Shown here one piece after another: positions 51,287 to 61,658 of a DNA stretch of 64,000 nt (the stretch's first letter is position 1; every line of letters starts with the position of its first letter). Location: assembly GCA_016790075.1 (NCBI GenBank), contig JAEUPP010000079.1, positions 62,001 through 126,000 of the forward strand, in the 5' to 3' direction. The notes beneath the pieces are model-generated. The model ran no database searches. It was not told the DNA's origin and saw only the letters and a list, made by a program, of their open reading frames with translations. This stretch comes from Rhodanobacteraceae bacterium (GTDB lineage Bacteria > Pseudomonadota > Gammaproteobacteria > Xanthomonadales > Rhodanobacteraceae). The translations under genes were made by a program, and so were the position numbers.

Positions 51287-52474
51287 TCACGGCGCGACGG
51301 GTTCAGGCAAGGTCAGTGCAAGATCGCTTGCATCCGCTGTGAGTTCGATTCCACCAAGCCGCACGAGCTCGGCCGACGCAGCATAGCGCGCCGCAAGCTG
51401 CGGTATGCCGACCTCGAATCCAATCTGATCCAGCGGCCAGGCACGCGCGATCAGATGCAAGCGGCGTCCCGGCACGACCTGCGCAACGCTGACGACGACG
51501 ATGCCAAGACCGCGCGCCTCGTGCGCGAACAACTGCGGTGGAGGCAAGGCGGGGTCGGCGTCGGCCAGCACCTGAGCGGGCAGGGACGTCTCACCCTTAT
51601 CGGCCTCGAACCGTAGTGGCACACCGTGCGCGCCAAGTAGCGCCGCATATTGCCGCAGCTCGAACAACCAGCCCGCGTAGTCGAGCGAACGCGCCTCGCG
51701 ACTGCGGTCGGCGCCATGGGCAGAGACCCAGTCCGCATAGACGGGCAGTGCGCAATACACCGCGCCGCTGCGGAACACCAGCCGGCGGCCGCGCGAAGTC
51801 GAGGTTTCGCCTTCGCGCTGCGGATACAGCAAGGCAAATTCCAGCATCTGCCACAGCGCGGAATATCCGGCGTGTTCCAGCTGGCTGCAGATCAGTGCGC
51901 AGAGATCATGCCGTGTCAGGTAGCGTGCGTGTTCGAGCCGCACGCCGAAGGTACGCATCAGGAAATCGGCGGTGTGCCGGCCAGCTTCGCCCCTGGCCAT
52001 GAATACGCTTTCCATGCGGGAACCAAGGTCTTCGGCAATGTCCGAAGCAGCACTGAAGGTCCATGGCAGCAGCAGCAGCGGGCTTGGGGGATCCGATGCG
52101 ATCGGTTGCAGTGCTTCACCCGGCATGCGGCCGGCGTGGCTGCCGAACGCGACGATGCGGCCGCCATCGCCATTGCCATCCCCATCGCCTGCGGCCAGTG
52201 CCTGGCTGTGGTGTGCGAGCTCGGCCAGCGCGGCGAATAGCGGCCACCCCGGACGCAGCACCTGCACGCTGTCGTAAAGCGCGCCGAGCACGAGCAGGTT
52301 GGCCTGCTCGGCGCCGGCGCGACTGCGCTCGGCCGGCAGCAGGAGCGCCAGATCGTCGGCAATGTGGCGCGCGAGCGCATCGGCCGCATCGCGCTGCAGT
52401 GTCAGCGTCGACGGCGCGGCACCGGCGCTCAGCTCCAGCGCGAGCACGCCGGGGCTATGGAGAATGTCGGGCAT
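51287..52474 (-). CDS. Conserved protein of unknown function (395 aa)
   Basis: ATG 52472-52474 starts MPDILHSPGVLALELSAGAA. The sequence is a mostly helical, Ala/Leu-rich cytoplasmic protein with DALARHIADDLALLLPAERS, ESVFMARGEAGRHTADFLMR, HDLCALICSQLEHAGYSALW and LVFRSGAVYCALPVYADWVS. No catalytic motif I know. The acyltransferase gene is divergent, 78 bp away. The frame is open upstream to 53497 but there it is antisense to that acyltransferase gene, so it is rejected. Confidence 0.75.
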   Translation of the reverse strand: MPDILHSPGVLALELSAGAAPSTLTLQRDAADALARHIADDLALLLPAERSRAGAEQANLLVLGALYDSVQVLRPGWPLFAALAELAHHSQALAAGDGDGNGDGGRIVAFGSHAGRMPGEALQPIASDPPSPLLLLPWTFSAASDIAEDLGSRMESVFMARGEAGRHTADFLMRTFGVRLEHARYLTRHDLCALICSQLEHAGYSALWQMLEFALLYPQREGETSTSRGRRLVFRSGAVYCALPVYADWVSAHGADRSREARSLDYAGWLFELRQYAALLGAHGVPLRFEADKGETSLPAQVLADADPALPPPQLFAHEARGLGIVVVSVAQVVPGRRLHLIARAWPLDQIGFEVGIPQLAARYAASAELVRLGGIELTADASDLALTLPEPVAP

Positions 52475-52552
52475 GGGATCAAACGGCAGATGCGCCGGCG
52501 GCGCACACGGCCGGCAAGTGTAGCATTCGGTGTTTCCCCTACTGCAGCGCCC

Positions 52553-53488
52553 GTGATCACCACGCTCCGCTCCCAACTTGCCGACGCCTGGCAATTCTTC
52601 GTCGCACCAGCTCTGGCTGCGTTGTTGCCCTGGCCCCTGGGCTATCGCTGGCTGCGCTGGCTTAGCCGGCGCAATACCAGCGTATTCGCCGAACCCGCCC
52701 AGGCTGCGGCCGCCATCGCGCCGGACCATCTGCCCGTCAGCGACCGCGAGGCATTCGCTGCCAACGTGCGCCTGAATTGCCTCTGGGACACGACCGACCT
52801 TTACCTTTCGCTGGGGCGCCGGCGCCGCGCCGCGCTGCCCTGGTACGTGCAGCAAGTCGGCGAATGGCCTCGCGATACGCATTTTGTTGCCGCTGGTTCC
52901 CATCACGGCCACGGCCACTGGGTATTCCGCTCGCTGGCGCATGCGGGTTTCGATGCCAGCTTCATATCCGCGCGCTGGAACCGGGCCGACTATCCTGGCC
53001 ATCCGCTGCGCTACTGGTACGGTCGGCTGCGTGGCAGCGACGTACAGCGCCTCGGCGGCCGCCCCGTCGTGTTTCGGCCCGGCGCCCGCGCCCAGCTTGC
53101 GCGCGTGCTCGACGAACGTGCCGTCGTCGTCAGTCTGCTCGACATACCGCCACGCCTGGCGCCACGCGGGCAACAGCCGGTGCGTCTGCTGGGTAAGGCC
53201 GTGAGCTTCCCGGACGGCACTCTGGAGCTTGCCAGAGCGGCCGGCGTTCCGGTCGTGCCGTACTGGATGGAGTTTGACCTGGAACGGGGCATACGCCGAC
53301 TCGTCATCGGGGAAGCCCTGGACCCGGCTGATCCGGCCACCTTGCAGAAACTTGCCGACCAGCTCGACCGTGCAATCCGGCTGACCCCCAGCGCCTGGTT
53401 CTTCTGGCCGGAATGGCCCTGCTGGATCGCCGATGCAACCGAAGCCGCCGAGCGAGCTCGACCACATGGCGGCGCTGCCACCGACTAA
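52553..53488 (+). CDS. LpxL/HtrB-like lysophospholipid acyltransferase family protein (311 aa)
   Basis: GTG 52553 begins MITTLRSQLADAWQFFVAPA, an N-terminal membrane helix. The acyltransferase segment is FVAAGSHHGHGHWVFRSLAH, with FDASFISARWNRADYPGHPL and KAVSFPDGTLELARAAGVPV after it, and the C-terminal LTPSAWFFWPEWPCW resembles the W-x-x-W ends of lipid A acyltransferases. The usual H-x4-D/E motif is altered (H-H-G-H-G-H-W), so the exact substrate is unclear. Confidence 0.75.
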   Translation: MITTLRSQLADAWQFFVAPALAALLPWPLGYRWLRWLSRRNTSVFAEPAQAAAAIAPDHLPVSDREAFAANVRLNCLWDTTDLYLSLGRRRRAALPWYVQQVGEWPRDTHFVAAGSHHGHGHWVFRSLAHAGFDASFISARWNRADYPGHPLRYWYGRLRGSDVQRLGGRPVVFRPGARAQLARVLDERAVVVSLLDIPPRLAPRGQQPVRLLGKAVSFPDGTLELARAAGVPVVPYWMEFDLERGIRRLVIGEALDPADPATLQKLADQLDRAIRLTPSAWFFWPEWPCWIADATEAAERARPHGGAATD

Positions 53489-53614
53489 GCGCAGCAAATA
53501 TCTGCCGGCACAGGCAAAAACTCCATCGGTTGTCCGGACCTGCCCCTATCGTGGCACTCTGTCGCGGTGGTTAGACTTTGCGCTTCCTATTCGCTCGCCA
53601 TCGGGACCCTGTCC

Positions 53615-56600
53615 ATGTCCGTGCCAGCCATCCAGCCCGCCGTCGAGATTGATCGCGACTACAGCCTAGAGCACAAGTACACACGTAGCGAAGGCCGCAT
53701 TTATCTGTCGGGGGTCCAGGCGCTGGTGCGCCTGCCGCTGATGCAGCAGATGCGCGACCGTGCCGCCGCGCTCAACACCGCCGGCTTTATCTCTGGCTAT
53801 CGTGGCTCGCCGCTGGGCGGGTTCGACCTGGAGTTGTGGAAGGCGAAGAAACATCTGAAGTCGTCCAACATCGAATTCACGCCCGGCCTCAACGAGGACC
53901 TGGGCGCGACCATGGTCTGGGGTTCGCAGCAGGCGAACCTGTTTCCGGGCGCGAAATACGATGGCGTGTTCGCGATGTGGTACGGCAAGGGCCCCGGTGT
54001 CGACCGTTGCGGCGACGTGTTCAAACACGGCAACGCCGCCGGTACTTCCCGGCATGGCGGCGTGCTCGCGCTCGCGGCTGACGACCATGCCTGCCGTTCT
54101 TCCACTTTGCCGCATGGTTCCGAACTGGAATTTGTATCCGCCATGATGCCGGTGCTCAACCCGGCCGGCGTGCAGGACATACTCGATATGGGCCTGCTTG
54201 GTTGGGCCATGTCGCGCTTCACCGGGCGCTGGGTCGGCTTCAAGACGATAGCCGAAACGGTCGAATCGTCGGCTTCGGTCAACGTCAATCCGCACCAGCT
54301 CGATATCGTCGTTCCTGAAGATTTCGTGCTGCCGGCCGGCGGTCTGAACATCCGCTGGCCCGACCCGCCGCTGGAGCAGGAAATGCGCCTGCACCAGTAC
54401 GCGGTACAGGCCGCCGTCGCCTTCGCCCGCGCGAACCGCATCGATCGCACCGTGATCGATTCGCCCAAGGCCCGCCTGGGCATCGTGACCACCGGCAAGA
54501 GCTATCTCGACGTACTGCAGGCGCTGGAGTACCTCGGCATTGGCGCGCGCGAGGCCGCCGACATCGGCCTGCGCGTCTACAAGGTCGGCATGACCTGGCC
54601 GCTCGAACCGCTGGGCATCCGCGAATTTGCCCGCGGCCTGGAAGACATCATCGTCGTCGAGGAAAAACGCTCCTTCATCGAATCGCAGATGAAGGAACAC
54701 ATGTACAACTGGGACCACCACACGCGCCCGTCCATCGTCGGCAAGTACGACGAGGAGGACAACTGGATCCTGCCCTCGACCAACGAGCTGACCCCGGCGC
54801 GTATTGCACGCGTGATCGCCAAGCGCCTGGCGCGCTTCTTTACTTCGGAAACGATAGAAAACCGCCTCGCCTTTCTTGCCGCCAAGGAGAAGGAACTCGC
54901 CCTGCCACGCGCGAACTTCCCGCGTGCGGCGCATTACTGCTCGGGCTGCCCGCATAACACCTCGACCGTGGTGCCGGAAGGTTCGCGCGGCCTCGGCGGC
55001 ATCGGCTGCCACTACATGGTCACCTGGATGGACCGCCGCACCGACACCTTCACCCAGATGGGTGGCGAAGGCACGACCTGGTGCGGCCAGGCGCCGTTCA
55101 CCGAAACCAAGCATGTGTTCCAGAATCTCGGCGACGGCACCTATTTCCATTCCGGCTCGCTCGCGATCCGCCAGGCCGTCGCCGCCAAGGTCAACATCAC
55201 CTACAAGATCCTCTACAACGACGCGGTCGCGATGACCGGCGGCCAGCCCGTCGACGGCACCTTGACCGTGCCCGATATCGCGCACCAGGTCCGGGCGGAA
55301 GGCATCAGAACCATCGTCGTCCTGTCCGACGACATCGGCAAATGGACGCGGCCGGAAATCTTCCCCGAGGGCGTGGAATTTCTCGACCGCAGCGAACTGG
55401 ACGCCGTGCAGAAGCGCCTGCGCGAAACATCCGGCGTCAGCGTCATCATCTACGATCAGACCTGTGCTACCGAAAAACGCCGTCGCCGTAAACGCGGCAA
55501 GATGGAAGATCCAAAAAAGCGTGTTTTTATCAACACGCAGGTCTGTGAAGGCTGCGGCGACTGCGGCAAGAAATCGTTCTGCGTGTCGGTGCTGCCCAAG
55601 GAAACCGAGTTCGGCCGCAAGCGCGAAATCGACCAGTCCAATTGCAACAAGGACTATTCCTGCGTCAAAGGCTTCTGCCCTAGCTTCGTCACGGTACACG
55701 GCGGCGGTCTGAAGAAGCGCAAAGGCGTAGGCAAGGTGGATTTCGACGCGTTGCCGCAGCCGCAGTTTGCATCTGACCTCGCCCAGCCCTGGAACATCCT
55801 CGTGACCGGCATCGGCGGTACCGGTGTCGTCACGATCGGCGCGCTGGTTGGCATGGCGGCGCATCTGGAAGGCAAGGGGGCAACGGTGCTGGATCAGACC
55901 GGCCTGGCCCAGAAGGGTGGCGCCGTGACCTGCCACCTGCGCATAGCCCGCACGCCAGCGGACATCCACGCCGTGCGCATTGCCGCCGGTGAGGCCGACC
56001 TCGTGCTCGGCTGCGACATGGTCGTCGTCAACGACTACTGGGCGCTGTCGAAAATCCGTGCCGGCCGCACCCATGCGGTGCTGAATACCTATGAGGCGAT
56101 GCCGGGCACGTTTACCACGCGACCGGACATGCAATTCCCGTCGGAACAGATCATTGCGGCGGTCAAGGTCGCGCTCGGTGCTGAAGCCCCCGAACTGGTC
56201 GATGCAACCGGGCTTGCGACCACGCTGCTCGGCGATTCGATCATGGGCAATCTGTTCATGCTGGGCTATGCCTGGCAGAAAGGCTGGGTGCCGTTGAGCC
56301 TCGATGCGTTGATCCGCGCAATCGAACTCAATGGGGCTGCGATCGAGCAGAACCGCGCCGCGTTCAACTGGGGCCGTATGGCGGCACACGATCTTGCCGT
56401 CGTAGTCGCGGCCACGGGCAAGAACACCCAGCCCGAAGTGCCTGACGCCCTGGCTCAAGGGAGCGACAGTCTGCTCGATGATCGCCTGATCTCGCCGGAT
56501 CTCGACAGTGTGATCACGCGCCGCGTCGCGTTCCTCACCGAATACCAGGACGCCGCCTACGCGCAGAAGTACCGTGCGCTGGTCGACCGCGTTCGCGCCG

Positions 56601-57157
56601 TCGAAGCCGACAAGGCGCCGGGTGCGAGCGCACTCAGCGAGGCCGTTGCACGTTATGCCTTCAAACTCATGGCCTACAAGGACGAGTACGAAGTCGCGCG
56701 CCTGTACAGCCGGCCGCAGTTTCTCGAACAGATTCGCGCCACCTTTGAAGGCGACTACAAACTGCATTTCCATCTGGCACCGCCGTTGCTTGCCCGCCGT
56801 GACAGCGAAGGCCATCTGGTCAAGCGCGAATACGGCGCCTGGGTGCTGACGGCATTCCGCGTGCTCGCGAAGTTCAAGGGCCTGCGTGGCGGCGCCTTCG
56901 ACATCTTCGGCAAGACCGCCGAACGGCGCATGGAGCGGCAGTGGATCGCCGACTACTTCACCGTCATCGACGAGCTGCTGCGCACACTGACCCCGGACAA
57001 TCGTGCACTCGCTGTCGACATTGCCAGTGTGCCCGAACAGATCCGCGGCTACGGCCACGTCAAGGAAGCGCACGAGGCCAAGGCCAAGGCCCTCTGGACC
57101 GAACTGCTCGCCACCTGGCGCAATCCCAAGGCGGTGCCGGTCAAGTTAGTGGCCTGA
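53615..57157 (+). CDS. Indolepyruvate ferredoxin oxidoreductase, alpha-gamma fusion (1180 aa)
   Basis: Oxidatively decarboxylates aryl- or other 2-oxoacids to acyl-CoA with ferredoxin. Domain order: TPP-dependent Pyr domain (LNTAGFISGYRGSPLGGFDL, KYDGVFAMWYGKGPGVDRCG), domain II/III, the TPP-Mg domain (CPHNTSTVVPEGSRGLGGIG, HSGSLAIRQAVAAKVNITYK), a 4Fe-4S segment (VCEGCGDCGKKSFC, CNKDYSCVKGFCPSF), and the gamma domain (LVTGIGGTGVVTIGALVGMA, LAQKGGAVTCHLRIA). This long single-chain form is common in Alpha-/Gammaproteobacteria. ATG 53615 is chosen; an upstream in-frame ATG at 53567 lacks homology. Confidence 0.93.
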   Translation: MSVPAIQPAVEIDRDYSLEHKYTRSEGRIYLSGVQALVRLPLMQQMRDRAAALNTAGFISGYRGSPLGGFDLELWKAKKHLKSSNIEFTPGLNEDLGATMVWGSQQANLFPGAKYDGVFAMWYGKGPGVDRCGDVFKHGNAAGTSRHGGVLALAADDHACRSSTLPHGSELEFVSAMMPVLNPAGVQDILDMGLLGWAMSRFTGRWVGFKTIAETVESSASVNVNPHQLDIVVPEDFVLPAGGLNIRWPDPPLEQEMRLHQYAVQAAVAFARANRIDRTVIDSPKARLGIVTTGKSYLDVLQALEYLGIGAREAADIGLRVYKVGMTWPLEPLGIREFARGLEDIIVVEEKRSFIESQMKEHMYNWDHHTRPSIVGKYDEEDNWILPSTNELTPARIARVIAKRLARFFTSETIENRLAFLAAKEKELALPRANFPRAAHYCSGCPHNTSTVVPEGSRGLGGIGCHYMVTWMDRRTDTFTQMGGEGTTWCGQAPFTETKHVFQNLGDGTYFHSGSLAIRQAVAAKVNITYKILYNDAVAMTGGQPVDGTLTVPDIAHQVRAEGIRTIVVLSDDIGKWTRPEIFPEGVEFLDRSELDAVQKRLRETSGVSVIIYDQTCATEKRRRRKRGKMEDPKKRVFINTQVCEGCGDCGKKSFCVSVLPKETEFGRKREIDQSNCNKDYSCVKGFCPSFVTVHGGGLKKRKGVGKVDFDALPQPQFASDLAQPWNILVTGIGGTGVVTIGALVGMAAHLEGKGATVLDQTGLAQKGGAVTCHLRIARTPADIHAVRIAAGEADLVLGCDMVVVNDYWALSKIRAGRTHAVLNTYEAMPGTFTTRPDMQFPSEQIIAAVKVALGAEAPELVDATGLATTLLGDSIMGNLFMLGYAWQKGWVPLSLDALIRAIELNGAAIEQNRAAFNWGRMAAHDLAVVVAATGKNTQPEVPDALAQGSDSLLDDRLISPDLDSVITRRVAFLTEYQDAAYAQKYRALVDRVRAVEADKAPGASALSEAVARYAFKLMAYKDEYEVARLYSRPQFLEQIRATFEGDYKLHFHLAPPLLARRDSEGHLVKREYGAWVLTAFRVLAKFKGLRGGAFDIFGKTAERRMERQWIADYFTVIDELLRTLTPDNRALAVDIASVPEQIRGYGHVKEAHEAKAKALWTELLATWRNPKAVPVKLVA

Positions 57158-57324
57158 AGCCAGTGGAATAGGCGGCTGTCCGCACGGACTGCGGGCTGCC
57201 GTCCTGCCTGCGCTGCCAGGGCCTGACGGCGTGCACGCACGCCGCTCGATTCTCGGCATAATCGGCGTTTCTCTGTTTCCGCAATGGCCGTACACGCCGT
57301 TGCTGTGCGAGCGCCGGGAGGCCC

Positions 57325-60300
57325 ATGGATCGGTCGCAATTCATCCAGCTACTAGCGCGCCTGGATTTCCGCCATGTGTTCAGCGACGCCATACTCGGAC
57401 GCGGCGCCGACTACGTGGACAGCGGCCGCGTGCTGGACAAGGACTACAGCACGGAAGGGGCCGCCGGCGTACTGATCGGCGTGGTACAGGGCAACTCCAT
57501 CGAGCCATACCGCTGCGGCTTCCGTCTGCTGCCGCGGGGACGCGAAGCGCTGATCGACACGTTCTGCAGCTGCATCCGCGGTAGCGGCTGCAAGCATGTT
57601 GCCGCGCTGGTGCTCGAAGCCATGGGCGAGGACTGGTCCGATGACGACAGCGCTGGCACCTTCACGCTCAGTCCGCCGCCGTCGCCAGCGCAGCTCAAGC
57701 CCGACCTGCGCCCCTGGGAGCAATGGTTGTCGACCCTGAATTTGCCGGCGCCGTCGACCGGCGCCGCGGCGGAAGATCGCGTACTGGGTTTTCTGTTCGA
57801 AACGACCTCCGGTGCTCCGTCCGGCCTTTGCGCCCAAGCCATGTGGTTTCGCCATGGCAAGCGCGGTGGTCTGGTCTCGCCGCGGCCCGTGCAGCCGGCG
57901 CTGGGCCGTGGTGATCCGTGGATCGGTCTTTCCCCCGATGAATTCCAGCGCATTGCGGAACTGCGCATGGCGCCGGTGGAATACCTGCGCAACGGCAGTT
58001 GGCAGCGGCTGGCTTCGCCGCGGCATGAAGCCTGGCTCAACGATGTGCTGGCAAACACGCCCTGCTATTTCGGCAAGCCCGGCAGCGGTGCACTGCACCT
58101 GGGTCCGCGGCGCGGCGTCGAGTGGACCTGGCTGACGCGGACCGACGGCTCGCAGCAGATGGTGGCCGTCGTCAGCGACGCGCCGAACGCGCAGCTGCTG
58201 AAAATCGCCGCACTCTGGTATTGGGATCCGCTGACCAACGAGATCGGCCCGGCCGACGGCGACACCGCCATGGCCGAACGCCTGCTGCGCGCCCCTTCGG
58301 TACAACCCGAGCAGGCGCCGTTACTGCGCGAGCGCTGGAAGTCGACCGAATCACTGGCTGATCTGCCTATGCCGGCCGACCATGGGGCGATCGAGGAAAT
58401 CCAGCCCGTTCCCACACCGGTTCTGCGCCTGGGCACGCTCAAGGCGCGTCCGCCCGCCCGCACCGGCGCCGGCCCTTATACCGCAGGCTGTCTGCAACTG
58501 AGTTTCGACTACGCCGGACACCGCATCGACTACGGCAGCATGCTGCCGCGGGTGCGCCGTCTGGTCGATCGCCGGGTTATCGACATACGCCGTGATCGCA
58601 GTGCCGAAATCGCCGCGTTCGAGCGACTGGACCGGCACAAGCTGGTCGATGCGACCGACGTTGCCTATGCGCATGGACTGCGTGACGCCGAGCTGTCGGG
58701 CATCTTCGTGCTCGAACGCGGCCGCAGTGAACTGGCGCCGCCCGATCATTTGCTCGCCCTCGCGATGCGGCTCCAGGCCGACGGCTTCCAGCTCGAGTTC
58801 GACGCCGGTTCGCCGGTCGAAATCCTGGCAGCACCGGACGCCTGGCATGCAGACGTCAGCGACAGCGGCAACGCCTGGTTCGACCTCTCGCTGGGCATCG
58901 ACATCGCCGGCGAACGTGTCGACCTGCTGCCTATCCTGCAACGGGCCCTGACCGACCCGTCGTTTCCGCTGGTACCGCCGGCCAAGGAACCGGCCGACGC
59001 GATCTGGCTAGCGCCTATCGACGCGCGTCGCCGTATTCCGCTGCCGGTTGCGCGCGTTCGTGCGTTGATCGCGCCGCTGCTGGAATGGCTGGAGCGCGGC
59101 AACGCCCGCGGCAGCCTGCAACTGCGGCGTGCCCAGGCCGGCGTGGTCGAAGAGCTGGCGCAGGGCCCTGCGGCGCTGCCCTGGCGCGGGGCAAGCCGGC
59201 TCAAGGACATGCTCGCCCAGCTACGCGCGGAGCGGACACCGGTTGCGGAGCCCGACGGTTTTCGCGCCCAGCTGCGTCCGTATCAGCGCGACGGCCTGGC
59301 GTGGCTTGAGTTCCTCGGCCAGGCTGGCCTGGGCGGCATCCTTGCCGACGATATGGGCCTGGGCAAGACCGTGCAGGTACTCGCGCATCTGGAAGCCATG
59401 CGCCAGCGCGGTGAACTGCAGCATCCCGCCCTCGTGGTCGCACCAACCAGTCTGGTCTGGAACTGGCGCGCTGAAGCACAGCGTTTCGCGCCGCAGCTGC
59501 GCGTACTGATCCTGCATGGCGCCGCACGCGACGCCAATTTCGGCGCAGTGCCCGAACATGACCTGGTCATCACGACCTATCCCTTGCTCGCCCGTGATCG
59601 CGATGTACTGATAGAGCAGTCCTTTTCGCTGCTGATCCTGGACGAAGCACAGGCGATCAAGAACGCGCGCACCCAGGCCGCCAAGGTCGTGCGCGAACTC
59701 AAGGCGACACGCCGGCTCGCGATGACGGGTACGCCGCTGGAGAACCATCTGGGCGAACTCTGGGCGCAGTTCGACGCGGTAGAACCTGGCCTGCTCAGTG
59801 ACGAGCGCGCCTTCGTGCGCCATTACCGCACGCCGATCGAAAAACATGGCGATGCCGAGCGCCAGGCCAAACTGCATAAGCGTATTGCGCCGCTGATGCT
59901 GCGCCGGCGCAAGGAAGACGTGCTGACCGACTTGCCGCCCAAGACCATCATCGAACGCGGCGTCGAGCTGATCGGCAAACAGCGCGAGCTGTATGAATCG
60001 CTGCGGCTGGCCCAGCACGAGCGCGTGCGCGAGGCGATCCGCGAGCGCGGCCTGGCCCAGTCGGGCATTGTCGTGCTTGATGCACTGCTCAAACTGCGCC
60101 AGGTCTGCTGCGATCCACGCCTGGTCAAACTTGAGCGCGCGCGCAAGGCGCCCGAATCGGCCAAACTCGACCTGCTGCTGGACCTGCTGCGCGAACTCGT
60201 CGCCGAAGGCCGCCGCGTGCTCGTGTTTTCCCAGTTTGCCGAAATGCTGGAACTCATCGAGCAGGCGCTGACTGCAGAAAATATCCACTACCAGACCCTG

Positions 60301-60666
60301 ACTGGCCAGACCCGCAACCGCGCTGAACTGGTCGAGGACTTCCAGTCCGGCTGCGTCCCCGTATTCCTGATCAGCCTCAAGGCCGGCGGCGTAGGGCTCA
60401 ACCTGACCATGGCCGATACCGTGATCCACTACGATCCCTGGTGGAACCCGGCGGTCGAAGCCCAGGCCACTGACCGCGCCCATCGCATAGGCCAGGACAA
60501 GCCGGTATTCGTCTACAAGTTGATTTGCACTGGCACGGTTGAGGAAAAGATCCAGGACATGCAGCAGCGCAAGGCCGATCTCGCCCAGGCCGTGCTCGAA
60601 GGCGGTACGACGCAGGCGCTGCGCTTTGATGAAAACGATCTGGCAGAGCTGTTCGGTATCGGATAA
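57325..60666 (+). CDS. SNF2-family helicase with N-terminal SWIM zinc finger (1113 aa)
   Basis: Starts MDRSQFIQLLARLDFRHVFS. The SWIM finger is DTFCSCIRGSGCKHVAALVL (C-x-C-x(n)-C-x-H, residues ~80-100). A long middle region precedes the helicase: motif I LADDMGLGKTVQVLAHLEAM, motif II LLILDEAQAIKNARTQAAKV, motif III LAMTGTPLENHLGELWAQF, and motifs V-VI LKAGGVGLNLTMADTVIHYD with TDRAHRIGQDKPVFVYKL. Bacterial SWIM-SNF2 proteins are RapA/HepA-like translocases of unknown role. Single gene, ATG 57325. Confidence 0.95.
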   Translation: MDRSQFIQLLARLDFRHVFSDAILGRGADYVDSGRVLDKDYSTEGAAGVLIGVVQGNSIEPYRCGFRLLPRGREALIDTFCSCIRGSGCKHVAALVLEAMGEDWSDDDSAGTFTLSPPPSPAQLKPDLRPWEQWLSTLNLPAPSTGAAAEDRVLGFLFETTSGAPSGLCAQAMWFRHGKRGGLVSPRPVQPALGRGDPWIGLSPDEFQRIAELRMAPVEYLRNGSWQRLASPRHEAWLNDVLANTPCYFGKPGSGALHLGPRRGVEWTWLTRTDGSQQMVAVVSDAPNAQLLKIAALWYWDPLTNEIGPADGDTAMAERLLRAPSVQPEQAPLLRERWKSTESLADLPMPADHGAIEEIQPVPTPVLRLGTLKARPPARTGAGPYTAGCLQLSFDYAGHRIDYGSMLPRVRRLVDRRVIDIRRDRSAEIAAFERLDRHKLVDATDVAYAHGLRDAELSGIFVLERGRSELAPPDHLLALAMRLQADGFQLEFDAGSPVEILAAPDAWHADVSDSGNAWFDLSLGIDIAGERVDLLPILQRALTDPSFPLVPPAKEPADAIWLAPIDARRRIPLPVARVRALIAPLLEWLERGNARGSLQLRRAQAGVVEELAQGPAALPWRGASRLKDMLAQLRAERTPVAEPDGFRAQLRPYQRDGLAWLEFLGQAGLGGILADDMGLGKTVQVLAHLEAMRQRGELQHPALVVAPTSLVWNWRAEAQRFAPQLRVLILHGAARDANFGAVPEHDLVITTYPLLARDRDVLIEQSFSLLILDEAQAIKNARTQAAKVVRELKATRRLAMTGTPLENHLGELWAQFDAVEPGLLSDERAFVRHYRTPIEKHGDAERQAKLHKRIAPLMLRRRKEDVLTDLPPKTIIERGVELIGKQRELYESLRLAQHERVREAIRERGLAQSGIVVLDALLKLRQVCCDPRLVKLERARKAPESAKLDLLLDLLRELVAEGRRVLVFSQFAEMLELIEQALTAENIHYQTLTGQTRNRAELVEDFQSGCVPVFLISLKAGGVGLNLTMADTVIHYDPWWNPAVEAQATDRAHRIGQDKPVFVYKLICTGTVEEKIQDMQQRKADLAQAVLEGGTTQALRFDENDLAELFGIG

Positions 60667-60884
60667 GACGGAATAACGCCGATGCTGGCGCGAGCGTGCG
60701 GCAGCCATTGGGCGTGAGCCTAGCTCATGGCCGGAACTTCGAGTGCGAAGGCCGGGAAGCAGTCTGCCGGACAAGCCGTGACAATGGACGAAATCAGCAC
60801 GGCGGACGCCCAGGTTGCGACCAGGCTATCCGGTAGATGCACATGGCCAGATCAATTCTGATCATGACCTCCGGCCTGGCTGCG

Positions 60885-61658
60885 TCACATTTGCCGGAAG
60901 AGGTGCAGATGCGCTCGACTGACTGGTAGTGTCTCGGCCCGTCCGCGCAGACGGATTTCCGCGTAGTTCTCGTCGCGCAGGACGTGGTCCACGGCATTGA
61001 GGTTTACTGCGAACGAACGGTGCACCTGGGCGAACAGGTTCTCATCGAGTTGAGACAGGAGTTCCTTCAGCGGTGTACGCACTACCGCCTCCAGCGCCTG
61101 GTGGTCGCTATCGCGCCAAGCGATGGTGGTGTACTTGTCGCCGGCACGCAGGTAGTCGATGGCGTCCGCGGGAATCAATCGCAGGACGTTGCCAGCGGAG
61201 GCGCGAATCCACCGCAATCCCTGCTGCGCCGTCCCGCGTTGCAACTTGTCGACCAGGGCCTGCAGCAGCTCGTTAGCCGGCCGCGTCGGGTCAGAGTGCA
61301 ACATGCGCTCCCGCAAGCGGCGTACCGTCTCCGCGAGTCGAACTCCCTCGACCGGCTTGACTAGGTAGTCCAGGGCTCCCTGTTCAAAAGCCTGCACCGC
61401 GTATTGCTGGAATGCGGTAACGAAAACCAGATGGGCACGAGAGCCGATGAGCTGGGCTGCCTCCACCCCGGAAAGACCCGGCATGTGCACGTCGAGGAAA
61501 CAGATAGCGGGCTGGTGCCGTTCGAACAGTTCGACGGCCTCGCCGCCGTTTCGCGCCTCGGCCACTACCCGCAACTCCGGCCATGCCGACTGCAGTTGGC
61601 GAACCAGCCCGCTGCGCAATAGCGGCTCATCATCTGCAACCAATGCTGTCGGCGTCAT
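60885..61658 (-). CDS. LytTR-family response regulator (257 aa)
   Basis: Receiver domain: VADDEPLLRSGLVRQLQSAW, phosphoacceptor Asp56 in ICFLDVHMPGLSGVEAAQL, KPVEG as the conserved Lys. The C-terminal LytTR DNA-binding domain is IDYLRAGDKYTTIAWRDSDH with LFAQVHRSFAVNLNAVDHVL. The start ATG overlaps the stop of the sensor gene at 61655 (ATGA), so they form one transcript. Targets are unknown; LytTR regulators often act on nearby membrane protein genes. Confidence 0.94.
   Translation of the reverse strand: MTPTALVADDEPLLRSGLVRQLQSAWPELRVVAEARNGGEAVELFERHQPAICFLDVHMPGLSGVEAAQLIGSRAHLVFVTAFQQYAVQAFEQGALDYLVKPVEGVRLAETVRRLRERMLHSDPTRPANELLQALVDKLQRGTAQQGLRWIRASAGNVLRLIPADAIDYLRAGDKYTTIAWRDSDHQALEAVVRTPLKELLSQLDENLFAQVHRSFAVNLNAVDHVLRDENYAEIRLRGRAETLPVSRAHLHLFRQM

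Noticed and set aside
52475..53497. N-terminal extension of the 395-residue unknown protein to 53497
   Set aside because: The extension is antisense to the acyltransferase gene, and ATG 52472-52474 gives a plausible start.
53666..57073. A minus-strand open frame of 1135 codons antisense to the indolepyruvate oxidoreductase gene
   Set aside because: The sense strand encodes all conserved motifs of the oxidoreductase. The antisense frame is a by-product of high third-position GC and shows no domain.
59221..60774. A 517-codon minus-strand open frame over the SNF2 helicase
   Set aside because: It is the mirror of the helicase core; the translation has no motif and the sense gene is unambiguous.
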